DNA of 17,688 nt from CAZHHH01 sp964532085. Lineage in GTDB: Bacteria; Bacteroidota; Bacteroidia; Bacteroidales; Marinilabiliaceae. The notes under the pieces are model-generated. The model had not been told where the DNA came from. It worked only from the letters and a program-made list of their open reading frames with translations, and made no database searches. A program made the translations under genes and the position numbers. The stretch is taken from positions 1 to 17,688 of the forward strand of contig CAZHHH010000048.1 in the NCBI GenBank assembly GCA_964532085.1. Reading direction: 5' to 3'. Positions 15,693-17,688 of this stretch are shown in pieces (within the stretch, counting starts at the first letter, position 1; every line of letters starts with the position of its first letter).

Positions 15693-17651
15693 ATGAAATT
15701 AAATAGATATATTTTTAAAAATAAATTGCCAAAATTATCTTTGATTATGGCTATTATGATAATGTTCTCTGCGTGTGATGATTTTTTGACACCAGATCCA
15801 TTATCTATGTATGAACCAAATAAAACTTTGTCAACTAGACCAGCATTAGAGTCTGCTTTGGCTATGGCAGACAGACATTTGCGAAGCTATTGGACATTTT
15901 ATAATACGCAAGATTTATCTTTACCAATCAGTACAGATTATATGTTCTCAGATTTGGCTGTAGCTGGAAAAACAGATGATAATGCTATTTTTGCTGATAT
16001 TGCAACAAGGCTTACTCCAACAGATGCAATAGAAAATAACAATACCAATAGAATATGGTATTTTTGGGGAGAAACTTATACGGGAATAAAATATGCAAAT
16101 ACTATTATTTCTTATATAGATAAAGTAGAAGGATTAGATGAAAAAACAATTAATGAATTTAAAGGACGTGCTTATTTTCATCGAGCATTTAGATATTTAG
16201 CACTCTCATTTCAATTTAATGAAGTGCCATTGGTTACGCAAATTGTTGAAAATCCAAAATTAAATTACAAAACAACAAAAAGAGAAGCTGTATTAGAAAT
16301 GATAACTCTCGATATGGAAAAAGCCATAGAGTGGGTGCCAGAGCAATCAGATATTGACTTGGTAGGTATGGTAAATAAAGCTGCATGTCGACAACTGTTG
16401 ATTAAATGTTATCTCGCTACTGGAGAGTTTGAGAAAGCTAAATTACATGCAGATACATTAATTGACCATTCAAACTACTCTTTAGTACAAGAACCATTTG
16501 GAGAATTTGTTAATCCAGGACCAGAAACTTGGAATATAACAAGAAATGTAATTTGGGATTTACATCGTTCACAAAATAAGGCTATTTCTGCAAATACAGA
16601 AGCTTTAATGACTATGCCTAACCTTCATGGAACTACAGCAGCTGTGCAGATGCGTTCAATGAGAAATTGGCTACCTTGGATTGATAGTGATCAAATCTTA
16701 ACGCCAGATGGACAAAGAGGTATGTATAGCCATCCTGTGGTTAGTGGAAATGCTCCAAATCCAAATTATAGTAAAGAAGATGACTATAATGTAGCTCTTG
16801 GAAGAGGTATAGCCCATATTCGCCCTACATATTTTGCTACGCATTCACTTTGGTATGTAAATGGAGTAAAAGATGAAACAGACTTGAGACATAATACAGA
16901 GGTAGGAAACTGGGTTGTAATGGATTCGTTAAAATATAATTTTAGAAATAGAAGAAAACCTCAGTATCAAGGGAAAAATCTTCAGTTGTATGCAGATAAT
17001 GGCAGATTACTGTGTTTAGATACACTTAGATGTTGGTTTGATTGGCCTCATTATAAAACATATATACCTTCAGAGGAGGAGATTGAGCCTACATCAACAA
17101 ACCATCGTGGTGGAGCAGGAGATTGGTATCTATATCGTTTAGCAGAAACTTATCTTTTAAGAGCAGAAGCTAAGTATTATTTAGGTGATGAATCTGCCGT
17201 TGATGATGTAAATGAGGTAAGAAAAAGAGCACATTGTTCAGAACTTTACTCTTCTGTCGATATAGGTGATATTGTTGATGAACGTGCACGTGAACTATAT
17301 ATGGAAGAGTGGAGACATATGGAGTTGAGTCGAATATCATATAGTCTTGCTTTAAGCGGTAAAACCGATGAGTGGGGAAATGTTTATGATAAAGATAAAT
17401 TATCAGAAGATAGTTATTGGTATCAAAGAATTTTGAATTACAACAATTATTACCATAGTGATATAGTTGTTAAGAGTAGAAATTATACCATTGCTCCTCA
17501 TAATATATATTGGCCTATTCCTCAAAGAGATGCAATTGATGCAAACAGAGAAGGAAAGCTTAGACAAAATCCTGGTTATGATGGATATGATGCATCTATT
17601 CCTATGTGGGATAATTGGGAGGATGCTGTAGCTGACGAAATGGAATATTAA
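15693..17651 (+). CDS. SusD/RagB-like outer-membrane glycan-binding lipoprotein
   Basis: Surface lipoprotein that captures glycan and caps the SusC transporter. It has 652 aa, at the long end for the family. Seen: lipoprotein signal peptide with lipobox FSAC, lipidated Cys28, followed by the acidic DD that suits surface export of Bacteroidetes lipoproteins; an N-terminal SusD-like region with the typical DFLTPDP opening; helical TPR-like segments (e.g. GRAYFHRAFRYLALSFQFNE); the RagB/SusD C-terminal region with LAETYLLRAEAKYYLG (from residue 483), VNEVRKRAH and EEWRHMELSR; and the family ending WPIPQRDAIDANREGKLRQNPGY, written here with its ends WPIPQ and QNPGY as the key marks, followed by a short acidic tail. 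The start ATG follows a purine-rich AGAGAAAAG, the best ribosome-site candidate in the operon. It is the only protein in the window with a lipobox, and the last complete gene. Confidence 0.95.
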   Translation: MKLNRYIFKNKLPKLSLIMAIMIMFSACDDFLTPDPLSMYEPNKTLSTRPALESALAMADRHLRSYWTFYNTQDLSLPISTDYMFSDLAVAGKTDDNAIFADIATRLTPTDAIENNNTNRIWYFWGETYTGIKYANTIISYIDKVEGLDEKTINEFKGRAYFHRAFRYLALSFQFNEVPLVTQIVENPKLNYKTTKREAVLEMITLDMEKAIEWVPEQSDIDLVGMVNKAACRQLLIKCYLATGEFEKAKLHADTLIDHSNYSLVQEPFGEFVNPGPETWNITRNVIWDLHRSQNKAISANTEALMTMPNLHGTTAAVQMRSMRNWLPWIDSDQILTPDGQRGMYSHPVVSGNAPNPNYSKEDDYNVALGRGIAHIRPTYFATHSLWYVNGVKDETDLRHNTEVGNWVVMDSLKYNFRNRRKPQYQGKNLQLYADNGRLLCLDTLRCWFDWPHYKTYIPSEEEIEPTSTNHRGGAGDWYLYRLAETYLLRAEAKYYLGDESAVDDVNEVRKRAHCSELYSSVDIGDIVDERARELYMEEWRHMELSRISYSLALSGKTDEWGNVYDKDKLSEDSYWYQRILNYNNYYHSDIVVKSRNYTIAPHNIYWPIPQRDAIDANREGKLRQNPGYDGYDASIPMWDNWEDAVADEMEY

Positions 17652-17688
17652 TTAAATCTGTAGTGATACAAGTATAGAGTAGAATAAA

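Noticed and set aside
17652..17688. Final 37 nt after the SusD gene.
   Set aside because: Too short to show a gene, and no hairpin or next start codon can be supported.

Overview
The window comes from a low-G+C (by eye about one third G+C) member of the phylum Bacteroidota. The evidence is a SusC/SusD pair, a hybrid two-component regulator in one polypeptide, AT-rich translation starts without strong Shine-Dalgarno sequences, and secreted proteins ending in what look like type IX secretion (T9SS) sorting tails. It reads as most of one polysaccharide utilization locus (PUL). All seven genes are on the + strand. I see no tRNA, rRNA, IS element or CRISPR array.

Layout. (1) Positions 2-3331: a hybrid two-component system (HTCS) sensor/regulator, cut at its 5' end by the window edge. 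(2) 3332-3733: a 402-bp AT-rich regulatory gap with two pairs of short direct repeats, probably the operator and promoter region of the operon. (3) 3734-5698, 5778-7988 and 8004-8945: three related modular secreted proteins, 654, 736 and 313 aa. All share a beta-rich module and a C-terminal sorting-like tail. The first two also carry an N-terminal carbohydrate-binding-like domain, a helical linker, a cadherin-like domain and InlB-type (Listeria-Bacteroides) repeats. (4) 9045-12329: a large secreted glycoside hydrolase that I assign to GH128 (beta-1,3-glucanase family). It has a beta/gamma-crystallin-like N-terminal domain, three fibronectin type III domains, a LamG-like domain and a sorting tail. 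(5) 12410-15676: SusC-like TonB-dependent transporter. (6) 15693-17651: SusD-like lipoprotein.

How it may work (inference). The HTCS senses an oligosaccharide in the periplasm and switches on the downstream operon. The GH128 enzyme cuts a beta-1,3-glucan-type polymer at or outside the cell surface. The three modular proteins act as glycan-binding or adhesion components, and SusC/SusD import the oligosaccharides. The gene order is unusual: binding proteins and enzyme come first and SusC/SusD come last. The binding proteins and enzyme seem to be T9SS cargo rather than lipoproteins. Three strong RNA hairpins lie in three of the five intergenic gaps of the operon and may set the relative amounts of the products.
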